Shown here piece after piece: positions 13,022 through 22,783 of a DNA stretch of 64,000 nt; positions within the stretch are counted from its first letter, which is position 1; each line of letters opens with the position of its first letter. The position numbers and the translations under genes were made by a program. The notes under the pieces are model-generated. The model had not been told where the DNA came from. It ran no database searches and saw only the letters and a program-made list of their open reading frames with translations. This DNA comes from Acinetobacter shaoyimingii (GTDB lineage Bacteria; Pseudomonadota; Gammaproteobacteria; Pseudomonadales; Moraxellaceae). Location of the stretch: assembly GCF_011578045.1 (NCBI RefSeq), contig NZ_CP049801.1, positions 3,038,001 through 3,102,000 of the forward strand, read 5' to 3'.

Positions 13022-13624
13022 ATGCAACCAAATTTAGATGATTTGACTTGGAATATCGATCAAATTTTAGATGATTTAGATCAGCACGGTTTTGCGCTGA
13101 TCGATGATGCTTATCCTGAACATTATGTTCATGAATTGTCCAATGAATGTACTGCAAATTTAAATCGTTTTCGTGATGCAGCGATTCAAAACGGCATTGT
13201 CAGCAACATCCGTAGTGATCACATTCTTTGGATTAATGATGAGCTACCTTTAGCACAGCAACATATTCACCAATTAAATCAGTTAGCATCAGGATTGAAT
13301 CGAAATTTCTTTTTAGGGATTAAAGACATAGAAGCACATTTTGCCTGTTATAACGCAGGTGAATTTTATGCCCTGCATCGTGATAATCCTCAAGGTAAAA
13401 ACGGTCGAATGATTTCTTCTGTGTTTTATTTGCATGAACAGTGGCAAGACAATTGGGGAGGCGAATTACGCTTACAAGACAAACATGACCAATGGCACAT
13501 CATTTCTCCTCAACCCAATCGTGTCGCTTTATTCCAAAGTGATTTAATGCATGAAGTCCTTTTGGCAAAGCATCAACGTTTATCAATTACGGCTTGGTTA
13601 AGAAGCGATCAAAACTTGTTTTAA
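13022..13624 (+). CDS. 2-oxoglutarate/Fe(II)-dependent oxygenase
   Basis: This 200-residue protein has the prolyl-4-hydroxylase/SM-20-like double-stranded helix. The iron facial triad is His119-x-Asp121 (in ALHRDNPQ) and His177 (in DLMHEV), with Arg186 (in HQRLSIT) placed to bind 2-oxoglutarate. FYLHEQW and WGGELRL are typical of the core strands. Bacterial relatives hydroxylate ribosomal or elongation-factor proteins or unknown targets, so the substrate here is open. The ATG at 13022 has only a weak ribosome site. Confidence 0.88.
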   Translation: MQPNLDDLTWNIDQILDDLDQHGFALIDDAYPEHYVHELSNECTANLNRFRDAAIQNGIVSNIRSDHILWINDELPLAQQHIHQLNQLASGLNRNFFLGIKDIEAHFACYNAGEFYALHRDNPQGKNGRMISSVFYLHEQWQDNWGGELRLQDKHDQWHIISPQPNRVALFQSDLMHEVLLAKHQRLSITAWLRSDQNLF

Positions 13625-13763
13625 GTTTAAAAACACAGTGACGACGTAAATTCTTGTGAAAACGATTGTTTTTCAGCGTTGCATCAATGCAATGCTGTAT
13701 TCTCCTTTAAATTTTGAATTTCAACCCGATATACTTTGCAATCATTCATTAAGGTATTTGGCT

Positions 13764-14291
13764 ATGTTGAAAAATACAAAACAAGTTATCGCGCGCATTG
13801 GTGAGACAGATCAATTGTATTTGGAAAATAATACGCCTGAACTTGCCTTAGAACGCGCAAATTTGCGCTTAGAATTGGTGACGTATAGCAACTCTCGTCA
13901 AGAACAATTGCATTTTTTGCAAGAAGCCATTGTGCTTTTAGAAACTGCACGTGTTGAATATGATGAGATGCCAATGCGTATCTACTTAGACTTGTCGTTG
14001 CATTTGGCGAAAGCGTATATGGTGTATTTTGAAATCACCAAAGAACAGCGTTTTGCGCTCATTACACAGCAAATTTTAAAACCGCTGACACAGCATGAAA
14101 ATGGCGATATCTATTTCTTCTTGGCTTATGCTTCAGCATGTAAAAATGAACTGGCTTTAACACGTCATTGGTTGAAGAAATACAGCACTACAGCTGAATT
14201 TGACCTAGAACTTTTACAGAATCATCAGAGTTTTAAAGTATGTCGCTCTGAAGGATGGTTCAGCGAAATGCTTCAAAGCAAATTGCATTAA
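13764..14291 (+). CDS. uncharacterised helical-repeat protein
   Basis: The likely start is the ATG at 13764, preceded by AAGG at the right distance; an upstream GTG at 13656 would add 36 residues over what looks like promoter sequence (GATATACT). The 175-residue product is alpha-helical, with leucine and alanine at regular intervals and pairs such as LALERANLRLEL, LHLAKAYMVYFE and YFFLAYASACKN, suggesting TPR-like helical hairpins. There is no signal peptide. I do not recognise the family. A terminator follows directly. Confidence 0.65.
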   Translation: MLKNTKQVIARIGETDQLYLENNTPELALERANLRLELVTYSNSRQEQLHFLQEAIVLLETARVEYDEMPMRIYLDLSLHLAKAYMVYFEITKEQRFALITQQILKPLTQHENGDIYFFLAYASACKNELALTRHWLKKYSTTAEFDLELLQNHQSFKVCRSEGWFSEMLQSKLH

Positions 14292-14310
14292 TTTTTCGCT
14301 TTTAAATGTT

Positions 14311-14340
14311 AAAAAACTCTCCGTCATGGAGAGTTTTTTG
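14311..14340 (+). terminator. rho-independent terminator
   Basis: A 12-bp stem AAAAAACTCTCC with GGAGAGTTTTTT around GTCAT ends the 13764 gene. Confidence 0.88.
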
Positions 14341-14376
14341 TTTTAAAATTTGTTTGATGTTTTGCGATAAAAACCT

Positions 14377-14631
14377 TTAAGCCGGTCTTGCAAGTTTTGA
14401 TGCATCCATATGCAATTGTTGATTTAACTCATCAATCCACATCACCCAATCATCATCTGCAACCAAATGACTGATCAGAAAATCGCGTTGAGATTTATTC
14501 CAAAATGGTGCGTCATGCAAATTTTCATTGGCTTTAAGCTGATGAGTACGCACATAAAGCTCAATCGCAGCGGGGCTACTTGCTAAACCTAACTGAGTAA
14601 ACAGTAATTCTAAGGATGGTGTATTCTTCAT
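14377..14631 (-). CDS. DUF2789 family protein, copy 1
   Basis: This 84-residue soluble protein matches DUF2789: an N-terminal LELLFTQLGL helix, a central FWNKSQRDFLISH block and DDDWVMWIDELNQQL near the C-terminus. The function of the family is unknown. It has a paralogue at 14773 in the same orientation. AGGAGG lies 12 bases before the ATG, a strong but slightly distant ribosome site. Confidence 0.85.
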   Translation of the reverse strand: MKNTPSLELLFTQLGLASSPAAIELYVRTHQLKANENLHDAPFWNKSQRDFLISHLVADDDWVMWIDELNQQLHMDASKLARPA

Positions 14632-14696
14632 GAGCTTAATGCCCTCCTTATCAGCTATTTTGTCATTCCTTATTGAATTAAGTTATAAGATATTTA

Positions 14697-14725
14697 TAAA
14701 AAAACCTAGCATTATTGCTAGGTTT
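14697..14725 (-). terminator. terminator after DUF2789 copy 2
   Basis: A 10-bp stem (AAACCTAGCA with TGCTAGGTTT) has its T run on the minus strand, so the two DUF2789 genes are probably separate transcripts. Confidence 0.8.
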
Positions 14726-14772
14726 GTTGTTTCAATTTGTGTTTAAAAATAATTCTTTTTTTATTTTTTAAA

Positions 14773-15024
14773 TCAAGATGATGCTTTCGTAGCATTTTGG
14801 CTGAGTAATTCATTCAATGTATCAACCACAATCGCCCACTCATCATCCTTTTGCCAGTGACTCACAATAAATTGACGCTGACTTTCAGTCCAAAATTTGG
14901 CTTCATGCATCATGACGCCAACTGGCAATTGATGCTGTTCAACAAATTGATCAATATCTTTCTCTACTGAAGATAAACCGAGTTGTTCAAATAAAAGTTC
15001 GAGCGTGGGTTGTTCATCAAACAT
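14773..15024 (-). CDS. DUF2789 family protein, copy 2
   Basis: This 83-residue paralogue of 14377-14631 aligns throughout: LELLFEQLGL, then HEAKFWTESQRQFIVSHW, then KDDEWAIVVDTLNELL. AAGGA precedes the ATG. The two copies diverge at most surface positions while keeping the aromatic and charged core, so this is an old duplication. Function unknown. Confidence 0.85.
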   Translation of the reverse strand: MFDEQPTLELLFEQLGLSSVEKDIDQFVEQHQLPVGVMMHEAKFWTESQRQFIVSHWQKDDEWAIVVDTLNELLSQNATKASS

Positions 15025-15253
15025 GGTCTTTCCTTATGCGTTGATATCTTCGTAAATAATCATGTCTGCTATTATCTTTAATTTTTTAACATGTTGATAT
15101 TATGATTTTGTTTCACAATAAGTGATCTCGATCTTGACAAGAGAATATCCATTGTCTTTGCTTCAAGCCTTATTTGTATTGTTTTAACCCATAGCATAAG
15201 TCATGACTGAAATGTCGAAAGGCTCTAAGCGTTTCTCTAATAATATTGGAAAT

Positions 15254-15285
15254 AAAAAAGCACCCCAAATGGAGTGCTTTTTTTA
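15254..15285 (-). terminator. terminator of mdh
   Basis: The hairpin AAAAAGCACCCC with GGAGTGCTTTTT is 20 bases past the mdh stop. It has T runs on both strands. Confidence 0.8.
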
Positions 15286-15305
15286 ATTTAATCGTTTAGA
15301 TCAAA

Positions 15306-16292
15306 TTATTTAAGCATGTCAGCAATCGCTGCGCGCTCTTCTTCAAGTTCGTTCAACGTATGGTTGATACGTTCACGGCTGAATTCGTCGATTTCTAAAC
15401 CTTGAACGATTTTGTATTCACCGTTTTCAGTTGTTACAGGGAAACCAAACATTACGCCTTCAGGAATACCATAAGAACCATCAGATGGAATACCCATAGT
15501 TACCCATTCGCCATTTGTGCCAAGAGCCCAATCACGCATATGGTCGATTGCAGCGTTAGCAGCAGAAGCAGCAGAAGATAGACCACGTGCTTCGATGATC
15601 GCAGCACCACGTTTACCAACTGTAGGAAGGAATGTGTTTGCATTCCATTCTTGATCGTTGATCATATCTTTAACGCTTTCACCGTTGATTGTTGCAAAAC
15701 GGTAGTCAGCATACATAGATGGAGAGTGGTTACCCCAAACTGTAAGTTTTTTAATATCTTTAACTGCTTTACCAGTTTTTGCAGCAATTTGAGATGCAGC
15801 ACGGTTATGGTCAAGACGTAACATTGCAGTGAAGTTTTTCGCTGGAAGATCTGGAGCAGATTTCATAGCGATGTAAGCATTCGTGTTCGCAGGGTTACCT
15901 ACAACAAGAACTTTAACATCACGGCTCGCTACTTCGTTAAGTGCTTGGCCTTGACCAATGAAGATTTCGCCATTCACTTTCAACAAGTCAGCACGTTCCA
16001 TACCAGGACCACGTGGACGCGAACCAACCAATAACGCATAGTCAGCATCTTTGAATGCAACTTTAGGATCGTCAGTACCAATCATGTCCGCTAAAAGTGG
16101 GAATGCGCAGTCCTGAAGTTCCATCATTACGCCTTTAAGCGCTTGTTGAGCTTTCTCAAAAGGAACTTCTAACAATTGCAAAATAACTGGTTGGTCTTTG
16201 CCAAGCATTTCACCGCTTGCGATACGGAATAATAGGCTGTAACCAATTTGACCAGCAGCGCCAGTAACGGCAACGCGAACAGGTTGCTTCAT
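15306..16292 (-). CDS. mdh: malate dehydrogenase (NAD)
   Basis: This 328-residue enzyme interconverts malate and oxaloacetate in the TCA cycle. The N-terminal Rossmann motif is GAAGQIGYS. The substrate loop [13 protein letters not shown] carries the arginines, NPANTN is the cofactor and substrate segment, and the catalytic histidine is in [11 protein letters not shown]. The layout is that of the cytosolic-type (group 2) enzyme found in Acinetobacter and Pseudomonas, and not the E. coli type. It is a single-gene unit with its own terminator. Confidence 0.97.
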   Translation of the reverse strand: MKQPVRVAVTGAAGQIGYSLLFRIASGEMLGKDQPVILQLLEVPFEKAQQALKGVMMELQDCAFPLLADMIGTDDPKVAFKDADYALLVGSRPRGPGMERADLLKVNGEIFIGQGQALNEVASRDVKVLVVGNPANTNAYIAMKSAPDLPAKNFTAMLRLDHNRAASQIAAKTGKAVKDIKKLTVWGNHSPSMYADYRFATINGESVKDMINDQEWNANTFLPTVGKRGAAIIEARGLSSAASAANAAIDHMRDWALGTNGEWVTMGIPSDGSYGIPEGVMFGFPVTTENGEYKIVQGLEIDEFSRERINHTLNELEEERAAIADMLK

Positions 16293-16461
16293 GGAATTAT
16301 CTCCAATTGAGGATAGTCAATGCGATTAAATAGCTAATCTATTCAATCTAATAATCATAAACGGGGAAGATTGTACTCCAATCATTTCCGTGTTGCATGC
16401 AAAAGAGAATGAATTTCAACAAAAGTATCATAGGAAATACTAATGGAATTTCACTAAAAGC

Positions 16462-17130
16462 CTAGTAAGAACCTTTTATAGAGAAGATGGTTGGACAGTT
16501 TGTTTGGATCGTACTTGGACAGCTTTTATACTGGCCATTGACTTTGTAACAAATTTTTAAACCCGTTAAAATGGATTTATTACCCTTCCCACTACAGGTC
16601 AAACGTAGACTTTCATGACTCAATTTTGGATTAAGACGTAGAAACTGATTGATTAAAGCATGTCTTTGCACTTTTTTATTTTCAGCTTCAGTCAGATCTA
16701 ATGGAATCTTAAGCTGATCTGCTTTATTGATCATATTTCTAAAATATTGACTGGCATTCATAGGCACACAACCACCAATACTATACCAAAGACGATTTCG
16801 CGTATTTTCTTCAGGCATCACACGAGCAACAACTTTCGCTTGTAAAGGTGGTAAATATGGTGAAGATGCCGTTTTACAATCTTTCCGGTTAATCTCAGGC
16901 AATAAGCCATTGATGGTCAGCGAATACCCTTCTAAACAACGTCGGAGCTTATGTGTCGCTTGATCAAGTGAGCATACAGCGGGCGTGAGTTGTACATCCA
17001 GTACATAACCTTGTAAGTGATTGGGTGAGGCATGCGCTTGCATCACAGACAATAAGTAGCATGCGCCGAATAATATCAGCGTCAACTTATCATTTCGTTT
17101 TTGCAGGATCTGGTTACTCTTCATCGCCAC
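16462..17130 (-). CDS. RNase T2-fold exported protein lacking catalytic histidines
   Basis: The 222-residue product has a signal peptide (hydrophobic LTLILFGACYLLSV, cleavage near AHA-SPN) and several cysteines for periplasmic disulfides. It follows the RNase T2/RNase I layout: a YVLDVQLTPAVC strand, a CAS-I-like TINGLLPE and a CAS-II-like LWYSIGGC. However, CAS-I normally reads IHGLWP and CAS-II contains HEW-x2-HG, so the histidines expected at both sites are replaced. It is probably not an active T2 nuclease. It follows the lytic transglycosylase gene by 35 bases. GTG at 17130 or ATG at 17124 can start it. Confidence 0.7.
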   Translation of the reverse strand: MAMKSNQILQKRNDKLTLILFGACYLLSVMQAHASPNHLQGYVLDVQLTPAVCSLDQATHKLRRCLEGYSLTINGLLPEINRKDCKTASSPYLPPLQAKVVARVMPEENTRNRLWYSIGGCVPMNASQYFRNMINKADQLKIPLDLTEAENKKVQRHALINQFLRLNPKLSHESLRLTCSGKGNKSILTGLKICYKVNGQYKSCPSTIQTNCPTIFSIKGSY

Positions 17131-17165
17131 AAACGCATTACCCTAGAATTTTATTTTACAAGGAG

Positions 17166-19109
17166 TTATTCAGTAATTCTTACATTGACAATAGGCATAC
17201 GACTTTCAATGGACTGAGGTCCCTGTCCGAGCAAAATACCATAGTGCGCGGCGTTGGTCATAACCTTTTTAACGTAATCTCGAGTTTCACTGAGCGGAAT
17301 CGATTCTGTATATTGGTCTGCTGCAATGCTTTGATACTCTGGCTGCCAGCGTCGAGCACGATTTGGTCCAGCATTATATCCAGCAGTGGCTAAAACAGGG
17401 TTAGAACTTAACTGACTCTGAATCATCGACAAATAGTAAGTTCCATAACGAATATTAGTATTGGCATCGCTTAGCGCAGCAGGGTTATAGGTTTCTCCCA
17501 TTTTACGAGCCACCAATTTTGCTGTGTCTGGCATGATTTGCATCAAGCCGCCTGCACCGACATTTGAGCGTGCATGCGATACAAATCGGCTTTCTTGGCG
17601 CATTAAACCATAAGCCCAAGAAGGATCAATCCCTGCATTTCGACTATGGCTCACCACTAAACTTTGATGTGGTGTTGCATAACGATATGCGTAGTTATGA
17701 CGATTAATGGTTCGCTCTGCCGCATAGATTGCGCGGTCGTACCACCCCATATCTGTTGCACGTTTTGCCGCTGCCAACAACAATCCATCATCTTTTTTCA
17801 AATACGCTTGGCGAACTGCCCAATTCCATTCACGATTGGTGTAGGCCTCTGAGGCACGAATATTCCTCAAAGCAAAGGCACGGCGGAAATGGATATCTTG
17901 CGTTAAACGCTGTAAATCATTAGTTGTAGGCTCTGAACGATCTTGAGCTTCGTTATAACGAATGCCTAAACGATCTTTCGCCAAAAGATTGTAATAATCA
18001 TCTCCAGCTGCAGCCAAACGTTGATATATCATTTTTGCAGATTGTTTAGACTCTGGATCAGCTCTGCGCTCTAATGCCTTTGCAAGCCAGTACTGCCAAC
18101 GCTCTTCCTGTTTCTGATTGACAGACATGCTATCTATCGCACGCAAAATACTTTCCCAGTTACCAAAACGAACGGCTTGACGTGCATAAATTTCAGCCTC
18201 TTCAGGGCTAAATGGAGCGCCATAGCTTGCATCTAAAGCATTTAAAACTTCTTTATTGAAGTTATTTTTCATGACTGTGGTACCGCCAATATAGCCCACG
18301 GTACGGTAAACATACTTTTGAATTTCAGGTGGCAAACCTTGTGCTGCTTTGTTTAAAGATTGCAGTGCCGTCGTCAAATCTGTATCTGCTGCACGTCCAA
18401 GTGCATAAATGAGATAAGCATGATCAGCGCTATTATTTTTAGGCGCAGACCATAAGTAATTGAGTGGATTGGCTTGAATCTGATTAAACTGACTCAGTGA
18501 TAGATTCAATCCAATGGTTTGTGCCGTCGCAACAGCTAAACCTGACTGCCCTGCTCTTAACTGAGCATAGAGACGTTGCTGACGATCTGCGGTGGTCATC
18601 AGCGGACTCGACAACATCATACGTGCTAAACCTGAACACGATTCAGGCTGCGAATCAGTTTTTAACCAAATATCTTTAAACTCAGCGTATACAAGTGGAT
18701 CGCCAGACTTGGCACGTACTTGTGCGACTGCACAAATTTCTGCTTGGTCAGGATTGGTGACATAAGGCAAAACAGATTGCGCATTGGCAAAATCACCTTG
18801 TTTCACCTTTACCTCCACAAAATCTGCAGCCAATTTTTCAGCCATAGCAGATTGAGGATAACGCTGTGCAAAGTTGACAATACTATTCGGTGATTGAAAG
18901 GCTAAATTGCTATTTAGAATCCAGTATTCTGGATAGTACCCAAGCGCATCGTTTTGCATAGATGCACGATACTGCTGTAAAAGTGCTGTGTTGCCCGAAT
19001 TTGCAGCACGTAAAGCATCATTGAATTGCTCCTCTGATGCTTGTGCATGATTCGAGAGGGCTAAAGCCATAAACCCCAACAAATAAGATGTTACGTTTTT
19101 TTGCTTCAT
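17166..19109 (-). CDS. slt: soluble lytic murein transglycosylase
   Basis: This large exported enzyme (about 647 residues) cleaves peptidoglycan glycan strands with formation of 1,6-anhydromuramic ends. I start it at the ATG at 19109, because that gives a clean signal peptide (KQKNVTSYLLGF, cleaved after AQA); an in-frame GTG lies at 19124. A long alpha-helical superhelix fills the first 480 residues. The C-terminal SLT domain has the catalytic glutamate in RQESRF (about residue 506), followed by GLMQIMP and AGYNAGP. The RNase T2-like gene follows on the same strand. Confidence 0.93.
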   Translation of the reverse strand: MKQKNVTSYLLGFMALALSNHAQASEEQFNDALRAANSGNTALLQQYRASMQNDALGYYPEYWILNSNLAFQSPNSIVNFAQRYPQSAMAEKLAADFVEVKVKQGDFANAQSVLPYVTNPDQAEICAVAQVRAKSGDPLVYAEFKDIWLKTDSQPESCSGLARMMLSSPLMTTADRQQRLYAQLRAGQSGLAVATAQTIGLNLSLSQFNQIQANPLNYLWSAPKNNSADHAYLIYALGRAADTDLTTALQSLNKAAQGLPPEIQKYVYRTVGYIGGTTVMKNNFNKEVLNALDASYGAPFSPEEAEIYARQAVRFGNWESILRAIDSMSVNQKQEERWQYWLAKALERRADPESKQSAKMIYQRLAAAGDDYYNLLAKDRLGIRYNEAQDRSEPTTNDLQRLTQDIHFRRAFALRNIRASEAYTNREWNWAVRQAYLKKDDGLLLAAAKRATDMGWYDRAIYAAERTINRHNYAYRYATPHQSLVVSHSRNAGIDPSWAYGLMRQESRFVSHARSNVGAGGLMQIMPDTAKLVARKMGETYNPAALSDANTNIRYGTYYLSMIQSQLSSNPVLATAGYNAGPNRARRWQPEYQSIAADQYTESIPLSETRDYVKKVMTNAAHYGILLGQGPQSIESRMPIVNVRITE

Positions 19110-19457
19110 TAATTTGTCCAACACGCTTTTACTCTCAACTCTAATTCTGTCTTTTACATTAGCTAAAATATGCAGCGTGCATATTTATCTTTTTTTTGTG
19201 CAGTTGCAATAATAACTTATAGTTTAAATGACTCTGGTACATACGTCCTGTTCTGTTATGTAACTATATGATTAAACTTCATTAATTTAATGCAATATTT
19301 ATACACATTTCTAGTTTATCTGTTCTGTATTATTTTTTTCATTATTATTGGTTAAATACTGTAAAATATCGAGCTTTTGTTAAATCTAATGCGCTTAAAT
19401 GAGCAAATTAGACAGATTACCCGAATTTATTTTCCCTAAAATAGGATAAACGCCTTC
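19110..19457. other. divergent intergenic region slt / miaB
   Basis: This AT-rich stretch holds the promoters of both flanking genes; TGTAAAAT near 19370 is a possible -10 for miaB and AGGAT before 19458 its ribosome site. No gene or RNA was recognised. Confidence 0.5.
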
Positions 19458-20912
19458 ATGACGGTTGAAACCTTCATCCCCAATAGTGCCCAAGCTGCCT
19501 CAGAAAACACTGTTACCCAGCCACAGCACACCCCAGCCAACGGATCAGTCAAAAAACTGTATATCGAAACGCAAGGGTGTCAGATGAATGAGTATGACAG
19601 TCATCGTATGGCAGACTTATTAGGCGACTCTCATGGTTACGTCTTAACCACCGACCCTAAAGAAGCAGATATTCTGCTCATGAATACTTGCTCAATCCGT
19701 GAAAAAGCACAAGAAAAAGTGTTTTCTGAGCTGGGTCGCTGGCGCAAACTGAAAGAAAAAAATCCTGACCTCATCATTGGTGTAGGTGGATGTGTTGCCT
19801 CTCAAGAAGGTGACAACATTCAAAAACGTGCCAATTATGTTGACATGATTTTTGGTCCTCAAACCTTACATCGTTTACCACAAATGCTCGATCAGCATTT
19901 TGATCAAGTGGAAAAACCCAAAAAAGACAAAATCAAACTGGTGGATATTTCTTTCCCAGATATTGAAAAATTTGACTTTTTACCCGAACCCCGTGTTGAA
20001 GGCTATAAAGCTTTCGTTTCAATTATGGAAGGGTGTTCAAAGTATTGTTCTTTCTGCGTTGTACCCTACACACGTGGTGAAGAAGTCTCTCGCCCATTGG
20101 ATGATGTCTTGGCAGAAATTGCAGGGCTTGCTGAAAAAGGCGTGCGTGAAATTTCTTTACTCGGTCAAAACGTGAATGGTTACCGTGGTGAAACCTTTGA
20201 GGGCAAAATCTGTACTTTTGCAGATTTACTCCGTTTAGTGGCTGAAATTCCAGGGATTGGTCGTATACGCTACACGACTTCACATCCGCTTGAATTTAAC
20301 GATGACTTGATCGAATGCTATCGTGACTTGCCACAAATGGTCTCACACCTGCATTTACCTGTTCAAAGTGGTTCAAACGATGTGCTTCAAGCCATGAAGC
20401 GTAACCATACCATTGATGTGTATATCGAAAAAATTAAGAAACTTCGTAAGGTGCGTCCTGACATGCATTTATCAAGTGACTTTATCATCGGGTTTCCAGG
20501 AGAAACGGATCAACACTTTGAAGAAACCTATCAGTTTATTCAAGATTTAGACTTCGATCATTCATATAGCTTTATCTATTCTAAACGTCCAGGTACGCCT
20601 GCATCACTTCTGGAAGATACAACGCCAGAAGACGTGAAAAAAGAGCGTCTTGCCAAAGTTCAACAATGGATTAAGCGTTCAAGTATCGATAAGACAGATG
20701 CAATGCTCGGCACAATTCAACGTGTACTGATTGAGAGCGTATCTAAAAACGATCCTAATTTATTGGTTGGAACAGCGGACAATACACGTTTAGTTACATT
20801 TGTAGGAGACGTGTCTTGGGTCGGACGCTTTGCAGAGATTGAGATTACAGAGATTAAGACCCTAAATTTAGTTTATGGAGAACTCTTGAATCTTGAGCCT
20901 GACGTGGCGTAA
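19458..20912 (+). CDS. miaB: tRNA-2-methylthio-N6-dimethylallyladenosine synthase
   Basis: MiaB is a radical SAM enzyme that adds the 2-methylthio group to i6A37 in tRNAs. The N-terminal UPF0004 domain has cysteines 41, 78 and 112 for the auxiliary cluster. The radical SAM cluster is C193-x3-C197-x2-C200 in GCSKYCSFC, and the C-terminal TRAM domain ends near GELLNLEP. At 484 residues it is slightly long owing to a 30-residue polar N-terminal tail. It is followed after 39 bases by ybeZ and then ybeY, the gene order of many Gammaproteobacteria. Confidence 0.97.
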   Translation: MTVETFIPNSAQAASENTVTQPQHTPANGSVKKLYIETQGCQMNEYDSHRMADLLGDSHGYVLTTDPKEADILLMNTCSIREKAQEKVFSELGRWRKLKEKNPDLIIGVGGCVASQEGDNIQKRANYVDMIFGPQTLHRLPQMLDQHFDQVEKPKKDKIKLVDISFPDIEKFDFLPEPRVEGYKAFVSIMEGCSKYCSFCVVPYTRGEEVSRPLDDVLAEIAGLAEKGVREISLLGQNVNGYRGETFEGKICTFADLLRLVAEIPGIGRIRYTTSHPLEFNDDLIECYRDLPQMVSHLHLPVQSGSNDVLQAMKRNHTIDVYIEKIKKLRKVRPDMHLSSDFIIGFPGETDQHFEETYQFIQDLDFDHSYSFIYSKRPGTPASLLEDTTPEDVKKERLAKVQQWIKRSSIDKTDAMLGTIQRVLIESVSKNDPNLLVGTADNTRLVTFVGDVSWVGRFAEIEITEIKTLNLVYGELLNLEPDVA

Positions 20913-20951
20913 TGTAAGGGTATAGATTTAACTTACACAAAAGGATATCTC

Positions 20952-22046
20952 TTGACTGCAGCGATTCGACGTACAGTGGCTTTCCCGGGGATTTCAATGG
21001 AGCGTTTAAAAAGCATGCTCGGTGCTTATAACGGTCACTTGAAACAAATCGAACAAGGTATAGATGTCAAAATAGCGCACCGTGGAGATAGTTTTTATCT
21101 CGACGGTGGAATTGAAGAAGTCGAGAGAGCTGAAAGTTTATTGCAGCGCCTGCACGCAGAAGCAGAGATCTCTCAACAGATCACAGCCGATGTCATCCAT
21201 CTGATGATTCAAGGTAGTCAGACAGACCGTGAGTTACAGGAAGATTTTTCTGATAACGAACATAGTGGTTTAGATGATGTCTGGCTACAAACCCGTAAAG
21301 GTCGCATTAACCCTCGTGGTGCAAACCAAAAACGTTATGTTCAGCGTATCTTACAAAGTGATATTTCATTTGGTATTGGTCCTGCAGGTACGGGTAAAAC
21401 CTACCTTGCAGTGGCTGCTGCTGTGGACATGCTAGAACGCAATGAAATTCAGCGCATCCTGTTGGTTCGTCCAGCAGTTGAAGCAGGCGAAAAACTCGGA
21501 TTCTTACCGGGTGATCTCAGTCAGAAAATCGATCCATATCTAAGACCGCTTTACGATGCCCTGTATGAAATGCTGGGCTTTGAAAAAGTGGCAAAACTCA
21601 TTGAACGTCAAATTATTGAAGTTGCCCCACTCGCCTATATGCGTGGTCGTACCCTCAATCATTCGTTTGTGATTTTAGATGAAGCACAAAACACCACCCC
21701 AGAACAAATGAAAATGTTCCTGACCCGTTTAGGCTTTGGCTCACGTGCCGTGATTACGGGTGATATTACACAAGTTGATTTACCACGTGGTCAACAATCA
21801 GGTTTAGCACACGCATTACGCGTCATTGAAAATGTCAAAGAAATTCACATCACACGTTTTCACTCTCGTGATGTGGTTCGTCACCGCTTGGTCCAAAAAA
21901 TTGTGGAAGCCTATGAAGGCTGGGACAGCGAGCAACACCGTTTAACTGAAGCTGCACGAGCAGAACGCAAAGCACGTCAAGATGCGCTTATTTCTGAGAA
22001 TGATGCTGCTGCTGATGCTCAACACGAACAAGCTTCACTTCACTAA
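20952..22046 (+). CDS. ybeZ: PhoH-like ATPase YbeZ
   Basis: This 364-residue PhoH-family NTPase has a Walker A motif GPAGTGKT at residues 143-150 and a Walker B ILDEAQNT. The N-terminal 100 residues contain a KH-like RNA-binding segment. YbeZ partners YbeY in ribosome and rRNA maturation in E. coli and relatives. The start is TTG, supported by AAGGA six bases upstream and by the homologous N-terminus; no ATG is in frame until 20997. It lies between miaB and ybeY in a clear operon. Confidence 0.92.
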   Translation: MTAAIRRTVAFPGISMERLKSMLGAYNGHLKQIEQGIDVKIAHRGDSFYLDGGIEEVERAESLLQRLHAEAEISQQITADVIHLMIQGSQTDRELQEDFSDNEHSGLDDVWLQTRKGRINPRGANQKRYVQRILQSDISFGIGPAGTGKTYLAVAAAVDMLERNEIQRILLVRPAVEAGEKLGFLPGDLSQKIDPYLRPLYDALYEMLGFEKVAKLIERQIIEVAPLAYMRGRTLNHSFVILDEAQNTTPEQMKMFLTRLGFGSRAVITGDITQVDLPRGQQSGLAHALRVIENVKEIHITRFHSRDVVRHRLVQKIVEAYEGWDSEQHRLTEAARAERKARQDALISENDAAADAQHEQASLH

Positions 22047-22106
22047 TCTGTTTAACCTCAGTGTGCCAAACAGGCATACTGAGATTTCATCTTTTAAGGA
22101 CAAGTC

Positions 22107-22589
22107 TTGAAACTTAGCCTATCGCTACAACAATCGTTTGAAGCACCTGAATTGGTACTCAAACGTGCTTATTTAAAAAAAGTCGTTGAAACTACACTTC
22201 GCTATATCGATACTCAAAGTGATTGCGAAATCGGAATCGCTTGTGTCGATGTTGATGAAAGTCATAAACTCAATTTGGAATATCGTCACAAAGACAAACC
22301 CACTAACGTTTTATCTTTCCCAAGCGATCTTCCAGACGAAATGGCCGCAGTGCTGGACACCTTCCCTATTGGGGATTTGGTCATTTGTATTCCTGTGGTT
22401 TTGCAAGAAGCAATCGAACAACATAAAACCCCGATTGAACACTTCACACATATGTTGGTTCATGGCACCTTGCACCTGATGGGCTATGATCACGAAACAT
22501 CAGATGAAGATGCAGAAGAAATGGAAGCTTTAGAAATTGAGATTTTAGCAAAACTGGGATTTGCCAATCCTTATACTGAGCAAGATTAA
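22107..22589 (+). CDS. ybeY: endoribonuclease / rRNA maturation factor YbeY
   Basis: This 160-residue zinc protein is involved in 16S rRNA 3' end maturation and ribosome quality control. The zinc site [11 protein letters not shown] is complete, with three histidines, and the conserved arginine lies in the N-terminal half ([13 protein letters not shown]). Like ybeZ it starts with TTG after AAGGA. It ends the miaB-ybeZ-ybeY unit at a terminator; ybeX and lnt, which often follow, are absent here. Confidence 0.94.
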   Translation: MKLSLSLQQSFEAPELVLKRAYLKKVVETTLRYIDTQSDCEIGIACVDVDESHKLNLEYRHKDKPTNVLSFPSDLPDEMAAVLDTFPIGDLVICIPVVLQEAIEQHKTPIEHFTHMLVHGTLHLMGYDHETSDEDAEEMEALEIEILAKLGFANPYTEQD

Positions 22590-22623
22590 AACTGAAGACG
22601 CCTAAACGGCAAAAGACGAAATT

Positions 22624-22650
22624 AAAAACGAGCTCAGGCTCGTTTTTTTG
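22624..22650 (+). terminator. terminator of miaB-ybeZ-ybeY
   Basis: AAAAACGAGC and GCTCGTTTTT pair around TCAG and are followed by more T. Confidence 0.92.
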
Positions 22651-22783
22651 CTCTGGCATTTGTCAGGGTAGTGTATACGACCAAATCTGAAATAGCGCTA
22701 TTCATAGGATATCTCTTTCCCGGTCCACATTGTCTATGCTAACGTGGGTTGATACTTATAAGTTTTCAGAGATCTTTAAAATA

